Part shown: one piece after another, positions 18,301 to 25,294 of the stretch
Numbering within the stretch: the stretch's first letter is position 1
Layout of the letters: every line of letters starts with the position of its first letter
Origin: UBA1941 sp046329555
Lineage (GTDB): Bacteria; Bacteroidota; Bacteroidia; Chitinophagales; LD1
Length of the DNA: 64,000 nt
Direction: 5' to 3'
Assembly: GCA_046329555.1 (NCBI GenBank)
Contig: JAXLUK010000002.1
Span: forward strand, 248,001 to 312,000
Translations under genes and position numbers: made by a program
Notes under the pieces: model-generated
The model's database searches: none
The model's input: only the letters and a program-made list of their open reading frames with translations
Told to the model about the DNA's origin: nothing

Positions 18301-18777
18301 ATGGGGCAAGGAAAAGAAGGGCAACAAGGACAAGCGCAGCCTAAGAACGGCATGAGTAAGGAATTTGCCGAAATGGCCGCGCAACAGGCTGCCATGCGTA
18401 AAGAGCTGGAACGGATTAATAGTCAGCAGAACAAAGACGGAAAAGGTTCGCTGGGTGATTTAGGCAAAGCCATTCAACAAATGGAGCAGAATGAAACTGA
18501 TTTGGTTAACAAGCGTATAACCAACGAAATGCTTCGCCGGCAACAGGAGATTATGGTGCGTTTACTGGATGCCGAAAAAGCAGAGAAAGAACGGGGAGAA
18601 AAACCAGAAAGAGAGTCCAATACAGGAAAAGAAACAGAACGAAAAATGCCGCCATCACTAGAAGAATATCTGCGCCAGAAACAGGCGGAAGTAGATTGGT
18701 ATAAAACCTTACCACCTTCGTTAAAACCATATTATAAAACGCTGGCTGAGAAGTATTTCAAGGCTATTAAACCCTAA
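15364..18777 (+). CDS. DUF4175 family large membrane/coiled-coil protein
   Basis: An 1137-residue protein. Two membrane helices lie near the N-terminus (about residues 33-50 and 63-80) and another near 160-176. A beta-rich region (about 195-480) follows, then a very long, low-complexity region rich in Lys, Gln, Glu and Met (about 500-800) with strong coiled-coil character, and a further Gln/Lys/Met-rich tail that includes CKNCKKPG, a possible zinc-binding knuckle. This is the layout of DUF4175 proteins, of unknown function, common in Bacteroidota. A TACTTTCG element at 15349-15356 ends 7 nt before the ATG. Confidence 0.85.
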   Translation: MSEISRQYDSLLEKLDQFIRKYYTNELMRGGIFAAIYILAFFLAINLLEYYLYLPTLWRKFLFFGFLLSSATFVALYVVRPLLHYYRLGKVITAEQAATIIGQHFSGVKDKLLNVLQLKKLETLDDYSLVNASISQKITELKPFRFSSAIDLKQNRKYLRFLWPPLILFVGILLLAPNIIRQGTQRLYHNDTTFEKQAPFQFLIQNKQLKVLQFETLTLRVTTTGEALPAEVYVNASGGLFKMKQTEKNVFTHDFVNLQESQNFHLSANGFDSKEYTIDVVSKPVVSGFEVAADYPAYTGKADEVIRNAGDLSVPAGTRLSWRFEAQHTDALNFVLGDSAYDTKNNGNGVFTFSRTFLQGTAYGIRVSNGAIKNADSVFYSLGVIHDLYPVINVEEKRDSLNDKYFYYLGDISDDYGIKRLTFNYQLLSSDSGTSRAMKVIEVPFSGTAASRFNYFWNYQELGIKPGDKMTYYFEVWDNDGVHGSKSTKSQLMRFDMPSQNEIEKNLAKESNEIKDDLKQGLKQAEKMKNDLQQMQDKMLDKKKLNWEDKKQLADLMAKQKEMQQQLEETKSKMKQNMEKQEEFKDLDPSIKEKQQQLQDLFNQTMNSEMKKLFEQLEKMMDELQKKDAVEKVEDMKLNQEKMQKELDRMLELFKKLEFDQKVQDAIDKLNKLADKQEELAKATEKLEQARNDKNNQTKEKKGELEKQQQDLKAQQDKLNQEMKDAQKQVDDMKKLNDEAKDNKDMQGAEQDMDNAQKDQESAEQNLNQQKNDQASKNQKSAAQNMKNAASKMQQMKQGMEQEENAEDMQLLRQLLKNVLTLSFDQEKLMNTIKVTNVNTPGYVGLMKEQQRIKENSELVEDSLFALAKRNFQIKSFITKQITDINKFLGKSIQDLEDRNTFRAAGNQQYVMTGLNNLALMLSETQEQMQQQQSESMPKDGKPKMCKNCKKPGMGLPNLSKMQKQLSDKISQMGEQMKKMGQGKEGQQGQAQPKNGMSKEFAEMAAQQAAMRKELERINSQQNKDGKGSLGDLGKAIQQMEQNETDLVNKRITNEMLRRQQEIMVRLLDAEKAEKERGEKPERESNTGKETERKMPPSLEEYLRQKQAEVDWYKTLPPSLKPYYKTLAEKYFKAIKP

Positions 18778-18809
18778 AATTGCAACCCCAACCATTTCCC
18801 CTAAAGTCT

Positions 18810-18817
18810 TATATTTG
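18810..18817 (+). promoter_or_regulatory. Bacteroidota -7-type element TATATTTG
   Basis: A perfect match to TAnnTTTG, 4 nt upstream of the ATG of the RsbW-like gene. No good -33 TTG is found at 19-21 nt, so the promoter call is tentative. Confidence 0.4.
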
Positions 18818-18821
18818 AACT

Positions 18822-19229
18822 ATGAGTGCCTCTGAAACATTGAAAATTTCGTCGGATCCGCACAATATCGCCCAGGTTGAGGCTTTTATAGAAGGATTGC
18901 GCGACAAGTACCAAATTGGCGATGACGCCTTTGGAAATATTCTTATATCCGTTACCGAAGCGGCCAATAATGCTATTATTCACGGAAACCATAACGATGC
19001 TGGAAAGAGCGTAGAAATTCAATGCGTACCGGACGACCGTGGCAAGGCGGTTACTTTTTATATAAAAGATCAAGGCCACGGCTTTGACCATAGTCAATTA
19101 CCCGATCCAACGGCTCCGGAAAATTTGGATCGCCCCTGCGGACGCGGCGTATTTTTAATGATGCAACTGGCCGATTTAGTGGTCTTCTCGAATAACGGTG
19201 CTACAGTAGAAATGCAGTTTCGCATCTGA
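18822..19229 (+). CDS. RsbW-like serine kinase / ATP-binding anti-sigma-type protein
   Basis: A 135-residue GHKL ATPase-fold protein. The N-box is VTEAANNAIIHGNH, the ATP-lid Asp/Gly box is IKDQGHGFD, and a later Gly motif is CGRGVFLMMQLAD. This matches the stand-alone HATPase_c proteins of the RsbW/SpoIIAB group, which phosphorylate an anti-anti-sigma factor and/or bind sigma factors. No STAS-domain partner or sigma factor is next to it. A perfect TATATTTG -7-like element at 18810-18817 ends 4 nt before the ATG. It is followed by ybeY with a 2-bp gap, so the two genes are likely co-transcribed. Confidence 0.88.
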   Translation: MSASETLKISSDPHNIAQVEAFIEGLRDKYQIGDDAFGNILISVTEAANNAIIHGNHNDAGKSVEIQCVPDDRGKAVTFYIKDQGHGFDHSQLPDPTAPENLDRPCGRGVFLMMQLADLVVFSNNGATVEMQFRI

Positions 19230-19231
19230 TT

Positions 19232-19663
19232 GTGGCGGTTCGTTTTTTTTATCAGCAAACCAGGTTCCGGTTAAAACCCGCTAAGGTTTACAAGGCATTT
19301 ATTGCCAATCAATTTTCGGCTACATCGAAGAAGGAACTGCAGTTGCGGTATATTTTCTGTTCGGATGACGAATTGCTGCAGATTAACCGCGATTTTTTGC
19401 AACACGATTATTACACGGATATCATCACCTTTCCGCTTGAAGAAACCGAAGAAAAGCTGGAAGCGGAATTATATATCAGCATTGATCGGGTAAAAGACAA
19501 TGCGGCTCAACACCAAACTACTTTTCAGGAAGAGTTGCTGCGGGTGATGTGTCATGGTGTTTTGCATTTGTTAGGCTATGGCGATAAAACGCCGCAGCAA
19601 CAAGCCGCCATGCGTAAGGCCGAAGACGAGTGGATTACCGCTTTTAAGAACTGGACTTCGTAA
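19232..19663 (+). CDS. ybeY: Endoribonuclease YbeY (16S rRNA maturation)
   Basis: A 143-residue protein with a GTG start at 19232, 2 bp after the preceding stop. The core motif is MCHGVLHLLGYGDKTPQQQ. Two of the three zinc-binding histidines (H..LH) are present, while the usual GYDH reads GYGD; as far as I recall a GY-x-DKT form is common in Bacteroidota, so this is not evidence of decay. YbeY is involved in rRNA 3' processing and ribosome quality control. The last two codons and the stop (TCG TAA) lie inside a REP-like palindrome, so the repeat seems to have supplied the gene's end. Confidence 0.9.
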   Translation: MAVRFFYQQTRFRLKPAKVYKAFIANQFSATSKKELQLRYIFCSDDELLQINRDFLQHDYYTDIITFPLEETEEKLEAELYISIDRVKDNAAQHQTTFQEELLRVMCHGVLHLLGYGDKTPQQQAAMRKAEDEWITAFKNWTS

Positions 19664-19685
19664 GTCTTAAAGACTTACGAAGTCC
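19653..19685. repeat. REP-like palindrome R1 (overlaps ybeY stop)
   Basis: A 33-nt perfect palindrome around one central base, arms GGACTTCGTAAGTCTT and AAGACTTACGAAGTCC. It includes the ybeY stop codon and could act as a hairpin at the 3' end of the mRNA. It is the first of at least eight related palindromes between 19.6 and 28.6 kb. Confidence 0.9.
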
Positions 19686-19712
19686 TACTCCTCCACCTCA
19701 CCTCCTCAAACA

Positions 19713-19743
19713 ACTTACGAAGTCTTTAAGACTTACGAAGTCC
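19713..19743. repeat. REP-like element R2
   Basis: 31 nt with two direct ACTTACGAAGTC halves around AAGTCTTTAAGACTT, the same building blocks as R1 but with one arm flipped. The spacer between R1 and R2 (ACCTCACCTCCTCAAACAAC part) recurs between R4 and R5 at 22.86 kb. Confidence 0.85.
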
Positions 19744-19768
19744 TAACCAAGCCTATCCGTTTCCACGA

Positions 19769-19801
19769 GGACTTACGAAGTCTTTAAGACTTCGTAAGTC
19801 C
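19769..19801. repeat. REP-like palindrome R3
   Basis: 33-nt palindrome with arms GGACTTACGAAGTCTT and AAGACTTCGTAAGTCC. It directly precedes GC-rich block A. Confidence 0.9.
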
Positions 19802-19805
19802 GAAG

Positions 19806-19971
19806 TGAGCTTTTACCTGAGCTGGTTTTCTGGCAGAACCGGACCTAAGCGCAAGCTCATGCACTTGTCACGAGCGCGAGGTGGCGAAGTGAAAAGCCCG
19901 CAGCGCACGAGGTACGAGTGCGCGAGGACTTGCAACGGAGCAACCGACCCCGAGGTACGAGGGGGCGCGCC
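19806..19971. repeat. GC-rich repeat block A
   Basis: About 165 bp, rich in CGAG/GCGAG words and ending in GAGGGGGCGCGCC. It has a second copy (block B, 22919-23086) with only scattered differences over most of its length. Short reading frames inside are not conserved in an informative way. The stretch 19664-20010 contains only R1-R3 and this block, with no gene. Confidence 0.85.
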
Positions 19972-20010
19972 AAAAAATACTACCTTATGCTTCCGGGCCA
20001 TTCACTTTTG

Positions 20011-20391
20011 CTAGGCCGAAAATTTCTTACTTCCAGCTTTTACGGCAACTTCAGCCTTGCCAACCTCCTTCATCTTTTTCAAGCCATAATTGCGAATTTG
20101 TTCAATCAACGGCATCACCTCACGCCCCTTGGCGCTGAGTTGATACTCCACCCGTGGCGGCACCACCGCATACGCCTTGCGATGCACCAATCCGTCGCGC
20201 TCCAGCTCGCGCAATTGCGACGACAACATTTTGTCAGTAATGTGAGGCAGCGTTTTGCGGATTTCAGTGTAACGCATCACCCCCTTATTTAAACGCCACA
20301 GAATGGGCATTTTCCAGGTACCCCCGATGAAGCGCAAAGCAAACTCGACAGGGTTGTAGTACACTTTGTGCTCGTAAATAAAATCTGGCAT
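20011..20391 (-). CDS. HxlR-family transcriptional regulator
   Basis: About 126 residues from the ATG at 20391 (MPDFIYEHKVYYNPVEFALR); a longer frame reaches 20481 but adds an unconserved, basic extension, and a GGGGG-AAAGAAG stretch precedes 20391. The winged helix is typical of HxlR: ALRFIGGTWKMPILWRLNKGVMRYTEIRKTLPHITDKMLSSQLRELERDGLV in outline. It lacks the Cys near the N-terminus that many redox- or aldehyde-sensing HxlR proteins carry. It is divergent from the DJ-1/hydrolase fusion gene, about 140 bp apart, so it probably controls that gene and itself from the shared region. Confidence 0.87.
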   Translation of the reverse strand: MPDFIYEHKVYYNPVEFALRFIGGTWKMPILWRLNKGVMRYTEIRKTLPHITDKMLSSQLRELERDGLVHRKAYAVVPPRVEYQLSAKGREVMPLIEQIRNYGLKKMKEVGKAEVAVKAGSKKFSA

Positions 20392-20528
20392 AACTTCTTT
20401 CCCCCAAACATACCGTTTCCTGACTGTCGAAAACGCCATACTATCTAAAAAGATAGTAACCTTCTTATATGTAGTACACATGGAAACGCAATGGCATCGC
20501 CCCTTCTTTGCCGTTCAAAATTAAGCAC

Positions 20529-22037
20529 ATGAAAAAAATAATCACGTTGCTGCTGCTGGGGGCGTCTCTTCAGTTGGCGGCGCAACACAATGCCGGCAAC
20601 AACGGCAAAGTATTGATGATTGCATCGAACCCGGCGGTGAGCACACAAACGGGTTGGCCCATAGGCGTATGGTATGCCGAATTAGCCCATCCTTACTGGG
20701 TATTCAGTGAGGCCGGTTACACAGTTGATATCGCTTCGCTGAATGGCGGCGCGCTGACCTTTGACGCTTTCAGCGACCCGGAAAATGAGAGCAAGTACGC
20801 GGCCTTCGACTTCATTTCATTGGGCTTTAAAAAAGACAGCACGAAAATGGCACTGACGCGTAACACCAAAAAACTATCTGCCATTAACCCTGCTGATTAT
20901 AAAGCCATCTTCTTATGCGGCGGTCAGGGGCCGATGTACACTTTTTACAAGAATGCCGAGTTAGAGAAATTCTTCGTTGACTTCTATGCAACCGGTAAAC
21001 CCACAGCGGCTATTTGCCATGGCACTTGTTTACTACTCAACGCCCGAATGCCGAACGGCAAATTTTTAGTTGAAGGAAAACGTTGGACGGGTTTCGCTTC
21101 ATCGGAAGAGCAATATGCTGATAACTATGTGGGGCAAAAAATTCAGCCGTTCCGGATTGAAGATTTGGCGCGCACCATGCCCAATAACCGCTACGAGCAC
21201 GGCGCTCCTTTTGCGCCCTATGTGGTTCGCGATGGCAATTTGATTACTGGTCAGCAGCAAAACAGCGGTGAAGCTGCGGCGCAAGCTGTAGTGAAGGCGC
21301 TGGAAGAAGACCGAGGGCGCTACCCTACCTATGTGCTGGTACATGGCGCCTGGGCCGATGAAAGCGCCTGGGGTATGGTGCGTAATGCGTTAGCGGAGCG
21401 CGCCAATGTAGTGGTGGTGAACCTTCCGGCGCATGGCATTGACCTGACCGACGGTAAAACTACCGGCATGAACGACTATGTGAAAACGGTAACCGATGTA
21501 GTGCGGCAGCAACCCGGAAAAGTAATTTTAGTAGGACATTCGATGGCCGGAATGATCATTTCGCAGGTGGCAGAGAACTTGCCGGCAAAAATAGACCGAC
21601 TGATTTATGTAGCCGCCTACTTACCGAAATCGGGGCAGAGTGCCGCAGGTATCACCAACGCCTTTCTCAACAATAAGCCAATTGAGGCATTCGAGTTTAA
21701 CAGCGATTATTCATTAGTGAGCATTAAGAAAGCCGCACTAACGGATGTGGTATGCGCTGACTGTCCGGCATACATGAAAGATATTCTGGTAAAATACCAC
21801 AAGGCTGAGCCGGTAAAAGGATTGAATGATGTGGTGACTTTAGGTGCCGCCTTTCAGTCGGTTCCGAAATACTATATCAGCACAACCAATGATAAAGCGG
21901 TGCCATATGCCTTGCAAAAACAAATGATTGCAAACAATGGCACCATCAGGCAGGTAATTGAAATGAACACCTCGCATTTGCCTTTTGTTTCACAACCGGC
22001 GCAATTTATTGAGACGCTAAAACGAATGGCGCCATGA
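20529..22037 (+). CDS. Exported DJ-1/PfpI–alpha/beta-hydrolase fusion
   Basis: A 502-residue two-domain protein. The ATG at 20529 gives a signal peptide (MKKIITLLLLGASLQLAAQ). Residues about 27-260 form a DJ-1/PfpI class I glutaminase-like domain with the nucleophile elbow AAICHGTC (C163, H164), close to the Hsp31/glyoxalase-III-like type. Residues about 267-500 form an alpha/beta hydrolase with LVHGAWADESAW, nucleophile S338 in VGHSMAG, a probable acid in STTNDKAVP and His in MNTSHLPF. Both active sites look intact. It is divergent from an HxlR regulator and overlaps the DUF481 gene by 4 bp (ATGA). Detoxification of reactive carbonyls or esters in the periplasm is a reasonable guess, not shown. 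Confidence 0.85.
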   Translation: MKKIITLLLLGASLQLAAQHNAGNNGKVLMIASNPAVSTQTGWPIGVWYAELAHPYWVFSEAGYTVDIASLNGGALTFDAFSDPENESKYAAFDFISLGFKKDSTKMALTRNTKKLSAINPADYKAIFLCGGQGPMYTFYKNAELEKFFVDFYATGKPTAAICHGTCLLLNARMPNGKFLVEGKRWTGFASSEEQYADNYVGQKIQPFRIEDLARTMPNNRYEHGAPFAPYVVRDGNLITGQQQNSGEAAAQAVVKALEEDRGRYPTYVLVHGAWADESAWGMVRNALAERANVVVVNLPAHGIDLTDGKTTGMNDYVKTVTDVVRQQPGKVILVGHSMAGMIISQVAENLPAKIDRLIYVAAYLPKSGQSAAGITNAFLNNKPIEAFEFNSDYSLVSIKKAALTDVVCADCPAYMKDILVKYHKAEPVKGLNDVVTLGAAFQSVPKYYISTTNDKAVPYALQKQMIANNGTIRQVIEMNTSHLPFVSQPAQFIETLKRMAP

Positions 22038-22816
22038 AATTTTGGGCTATGGCGCTAAGTGTGCTGTTGTTAATTGTAGACCTGCCATGCCATGCGCAAC
22101 TGGAAGAGAGCGATACCGCCCGATGGCAATTTAATGGTGGCCTGTCGCTAAAGCTCAACACCGGCAATGTAGACCGGATGATAATCACTCCGGAGGCCAA
22201 TGTGGCGCATGTATCGAAAAGCAAGCTATGGGGATTTTCGGCCAGGGAACGCTACACCTTTGGTACTTTTGGCAAGTACCACACCGAAAATGATTTGCTA
22301 TTGCGCAACTTCATCTATTTTATTCCGGAGAAACGGGTGTATCCGTATGTGATGGCCTGGTTTCAAACGCATGAACGGCAACGGTTGCTGTTTCGGTATC
22401 AGATTGGGCCAGGGGTTACGGTGGTGCCGCTCAGGCGCAGCGGCCAGATAATTAAGTTGAGCGCTACGGCCACCTATGAGCAGAATTGGTATAAAGAGGA
22501 TAGTTTGGTGTTTTTAGGTGATTACACCAGGAAGCAGTACGGCACTTTCCGGGCTACGGTGCGACTATTTGGTTCGCACTGGGCCGTAAAAAAAGTGCTG
22601 TGGTTGTATTACGAAGTCTTGTTTCAGCAATCGCTGACGAATATCAACAACTGGAGGATTTTTGCAGAAGGGGGTGTAAATGCCCAATTGCCCAAAGGAT
22701 TTTCGATGCGTACTTACGTTAGCTACGAATACCAACAAGTTCATGTGAAATCGGAAAAGCCGAATGACCTCATTTTGAACGTAGGGGTGAACTACCGTAT
22801 CTCGTCGCGCCGTTAG
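22034..22816 (+). CDS. DUF481-like outer-membrane beta-barrel protein
   Basis: A 260-residue protein with a signal peptide (MKFWAMALSVLLLIVDLPCHAQ). Its beta-strand pattern starts with WQFNGGLSLKLNTGNVDRMIITPEANVAHVSKSKLWGFSARERYTFG in outline, resembling DUF481 barrels, and it ends in a barrel-like strand (DLILNVGVNYRISSRR). It overlaps the fusion gene upstream by 4 bp and so is translationally coupled to it. The functional link between an exported hydrolase and a barrel is unclear. Confidence 0.7.
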   Translation: MKFWAMALSVLLLIVDLPCHAQLEESDTARWQFNGGLSLKLNTGNVDRMIITPEANVAHVSKSKLWGFSARERYTFGTFGKYHTENDLLLRNFIYFIPEKRVYPYVMAWFQTHERQRLLFRYQIGPGVTVVPLRRSGQIIKLSATATYEQNWYKEDSLVFLGDYTRKQYGTFRATVRLFGSHWAVKKVLWLYYEVLFQQSLTNINNWRIFAEGGVNAQLPKGFSMRTYVSYEYQQVHVKSEKPNDLILNVGVNYRISSRR

Positions 22817-22826
22817 GCGGTTAAAT

Positions 22827-22858
22827 GACTTCGTAAGTCTTAAAGACTTACGAAGTCC
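22827..22858. repeat. REP-like palindrome R4
   Basis: Same as R1: arms GACTTCGTAAGTCTT and AAGACTTACGAAGTC. It begins 10 bp after the DUF481 gene stop and may act as a 3' hairpin. Confidence 0.9.
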
Positions 22859-22885
22859 TACCCATCCACTTCACCTCCTCAAACA

Positions 22886-22916
22886 ACTTACGAAGTCTTT
22901 AAGACTTCGTAAGTCC
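22886..22916. repeat. REP-like palindrome R5
   Basis: Arms ACTTACGAAGTCTT and AAGACTTCGTAAGTCC. The R4-spacer-R5-block B arrangement mirrors the R1-R2/R3-block A arrangement at 19.65-19.97 kb. Confidence 0.9.
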
Positions 22917-22918
22917 TG

Positions 22919-23086
22919 AGGGCGCTTTTCCTAAGCAGGTTTTTTGGTAAAACCGAACCTAAACGCAAGCTCATGCACTTGCCACGAGCGCGAGGTGGCG
23001 AAGTGGAAAGCCCGCAGCGCACGAGGAACGAGTGCGCGAGGACTTGCAACGAAGCAACCGACCCCGAGGTACGAGGGGGCGCGCCA
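22919..23086. repeat. GC-rich repeat block B
   Basis: Second copy of block A, in the same orientation, ending in the same GAGGGGGCGCGCC. Together with R4/R5 it fills the 22817-23213 gap, which holds no gene. The duplicated repeats bracket the HxlR, DJ-1/hydrolase and DUF481 cassette. Confidence 0.85.
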
Positions 23087-23213
23087 TCATTATCCTGCAA
23101 CCACAACGAGTGCGCTTCAGCGCCCCAATATTTGTTAACAACTCCGGCCAGCGAAATTTCTACAGCACGGCTGCCGTTAATTCCCTTAATTCGCCTAACT
23201 ACAACAATACCGC

Positions 23214-24767
23214 ATGAATAAAACAGCCATCCTCTGGGCCGACGATGAAATTGAACTCCTGAAACCTCAGGTGCTTTTCTTAAAAGATAAAGGTTACGAC
23301 GTTACTACCGTTACGAATGGCCGCGATGCGGTTGAGCTGGTGCAAAAACAACATTTCGATGTGGTGCTGCTGGATGAGTCGATGCCCGGATTAACCGGCC
23401 TGCAAACCCTCACCCTCATCAAAGAAAAAAACAACCTGCTGCCAGTGGTGATGATCACCAAGAACGAAGAGGAAAATTTGATGGAAGAAGCCATAGGCTC
23501 GCAAATTGCCGATTACCTGATTAAGCCAGTTAAACCGCAGCAAATTCTTTCCAGCCTCAAAAAAATTATTCAAAAAGACGATTTGGTGAGCGACAAAACC
23601 GTGAGTGATTACCGCCAGCGGTTTCAGGAATTGTTTCAGCGCATTCAGGATAAACAAGATCATCAGTCGTGGGTAGAACTTTACCGCGATCTGATTTACT
23701 GGGAGCTGGAACTCAACAAACTCAACACCCGCGAAATGCAGGATGTGTTTGAAATGCAGAAGAGCGAAGCCAATACCGAGTTCAATAAATTTGTGATTAA
23801 GAATTACAGAAACTGGCTGAAAGACGAGAAAGACGCACCGGTGATGAGTCACAATTTGCTGCGCCAAAAATTGTTTCCGCTGCTGAAAGAAAACAAGCCC
23901 ACTTTTTTGGTGGTGATCGACAATTTGCGTTTCGATCAATGGCGTTCTATTCAGCCCATGGTGTCGCAATCGTTTCGCGTAGAACAAGAGGAAGCATTCT
24001 ACAGCATCCTGCCCACGGCTACACAATACAGCCGCAACGCCATTTTCGCCGGCATGATGCCTGCTGATATTCAAAAACAGTTTCCTGATAAATGGCTGAA
24101 CGATGACGATGAAGGCGGGAAAAACATGTACGAAGCCGATTTCCTGGAAGCGCAATTAAAGCGCTACTTCAAGGATCCGGTAAAAATGCAGTACACCAAA
24201 ATTACGAATCACCGCGACGGCGAATTGCTGGAAGCCAATATAACCAACTACCTCAACAACAAACTTTCGGTGATTGTCTACAACTTCGTGGATATGCTGT
24301 CGCACGCCCGCACCGAAATGGAAGTATTGAAAGAATTAGCCAGCGATGAGGCGGCCTATCGCTCGCTTTCGGTGAGTTGGTTCGACCATTCGCCCCTGCA
24401 CAATGCACTGAAAAAACTGGCGGGCAAGGATATCAATATCCTCATCACCACCGACCACGGCACGGTGCGCGTGAAAGATCCATCCAAATGTATTGGCGAT
24501 AAGCAAACCACTACTAATATTCGGTATAAAACCGGAAGGAATCTGAATTATGAAGAGCGCGATGTATTTGCGGTGCGCAATCCGGAAGAGGTGATGTTGC
24601 CGAAATCGGGCCTCACCAGCACGTACATTTTTGCGAAGGAAGACAAGTACTTAGTGTACCCGAATAATTACAATCATTTTGTGCAATACTTTAAGAACAC
24701 CTTCCAGCACGGCGGTATTTCGCTGGAGGAAATGATTGTGCCGGTTATCCGGCTCAGCACCAAGTAA
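23214..24767 (+). CDS. porX: T9SS response regulator PorX (receiver + PglZ)
   Basis: A 517-residue protein. Residues 1-120 are a receiver domain with the acidic pair D10-D11, phosphoacceptor D54 (VVLLDESMPG) and K104 (DYLIKPVKP). Residues about 200-515 form a PglZ alkaline-phosphatase-like domain: FLVVIDNLRFDQW with a metal-binding Asp, the Thr nucleophile region PTATQYSRNAIF, and TTDHGTVRVKDP with a metal-binding Asp/His pair. PorX works with the histidine kinase PorY and sigma factor SigP to control type IX secretion. The window encodes at least three proteins with T9SS sorting domains, consistent with this role. PglZ also occurs in BREX defence, but the receiver fusion makes PorX the right call. 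Confidence 0.95.
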   Translation: MNKTAILWADDEIELLKPQVLFLKDKGYDVTTVTNGRDAVELVQKQHFDVVLLDESMPGLTGLQTLTLIKEKNNLLPVVMITKNEEENLMEEAIGSQIADYLIKPVKPQQILSSLKKIIQKDDLVSDKTVSDYRQRFQELFQRIQDKQDHQSWVELYRDLIYWELELNKLNTREMQDVFEMQKSEANTEFNKFVIKNYRNWLKDEKDAPVMSHNLLRQKLFPLLKENKPTFLVVIDNLRFDQWRSIQPMVSQSFRVEQEEAFYSILPTATQYSRNAIFAGMMPADIQKQFPDKWLNDDDEGGKNMYEADFLEAQLKRYFKDPVKMQYTKITNHRDGELLEANITNYLNNKLSVIVYNFVDMLSHARTEMEVLKELASDEAAYRSLSVSWFDHSPLHNALKKLAGKDINILITTDHGTVRVKDPSKCIGDKQTTTNIRYKTGRNLNYEERDVFAVRNPEEVMLPKSGLTSTYIFAKEDKYLVYPNNYNHFVQYFKNTFQHGGISLEEMIVPVIRLSTK

Positions 24768-24768
24768 G

Positions 24769-24879
24769 TTAGCCAATCCAGCCGGCGGCTTTAATGAGTT
24801 GCGCCATGCAGATGGCAAAAACAAGATTGGCGGCCAGCAGGGCAATCATGCCCAAAGTTGATTTGATAACGGGAACCAT
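24769..24879 (-). CDS. Possible 36-residue single-helix membrane protein
   Basis: An ATG at 24879 opens a 36-codon frame (MVPVIKSTLGMIALLAANLV, then FAICMAQLIKAAGWIG) ending 2 bp from the porX stop. It is almost entirely one hydrophobic helix with a Lys near each end, as expected of a small membrane protein. No strong Shine-Dalgarno sequence is seen, which is normal in Bacteroidota. It is convergent with porX. Coding status rests only on composition, so confidence is modest. Confidence 0.35.
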   Translation of the reverse strand: MVPVIKSTLGMIALLAANLVFAICMAQLIKAAGWIG

Positions 24880-25124
24880 AACAGTTGTTTTTTGGATGTA
24901 CGGCTAAGTGCGTGAATGGTTACAAATTCCAACAACAATTTAAGGTCATTTTTTGGCGGCTGCGGCAGCAAGCGCGAAAGTTGCAGCGGCCGCCTGCTGC
25001 TGCACCGCGCTTTTCCTTTAGACTTGCACACTCTTTTTAATTAAAGGCTATTACTATTATGAGATTTCTTTTTTGGTCCTTTTTTCTTTGTTGGAAGATG
25101 TGGATATGTTAGTATAAGATAACA

Positions 25125-25258
25125 CCGGCAGAGGTGAATTAGGGGCTTTCCCAGGTATGACCTATGAAGCGATTCAAACCTCTGCCGGCTCTTTGAACAA
25201 GCATCAAATAGAAATTTAGGCTAGAGGCCTATTATCAAGGGATTGATTGTGTTCAAAG
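25125..25258 (+). ncRNA. Predicted IS110 bridge RNA: two adjacent guide-loop hairpins
   Basis: Two stem-loops lie in the left-end noncoding region. The first has an 11-bp perfect stem (CCGGCAGAGGT 25125-25135 / ACCTCTGCCGG 25178-25188) whose loop contains a small hairpin AGGT-ATG-ACCT (25153-25163). The second has a 9-bp stem (CTTTGAACA 25191-25199 / TGTTCAAAG 25250-25258) with an inner hairpin TAGGC-TAGAG-GCCTA (25217-25231). In the second loop, ATAGAAAT (25208-25215) equals the element's right end ATAGAAAT (26300-26307). After the inner hairpin, AAGGGA (25237-25242) can pair with the left end TCCTTT (25014-25019) with one G-U pair. This is the donor-binding-loop logic of IS110 bridge RNAs. 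The first loop matches the target flanks only partly. RNA boundaries are not defined. Confidence 0.75.
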
Positions 25259-25294
25259 GCGTTATCGTATTCAATCATTTTTAAAATTAAAAAC

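Noticed and set aside
22888..23221. Short Arg/Pro-rich frames inside the GC-rich repeat blocks
   Set aside because: They coincide with the repeated non-coding blocks on both strands and frames, and differ between copies.
23214..24767. PglZ protein of a BREX defence system
   Set aside because: The PglZ domain is fused to a receiver domain with D54/K104, the PorX arrangement, and no other BREX gene is adjacent.
24950..25013. GC-rich inverted repeat after porX as a terminator
   Set aside because: The arms (GGCGGCTGC ... GCAGCGGCCGCC) pair imperfectly and lack a T-run; it looks like the 5' remnant of the REP-like target interrupted by the IS110 element.
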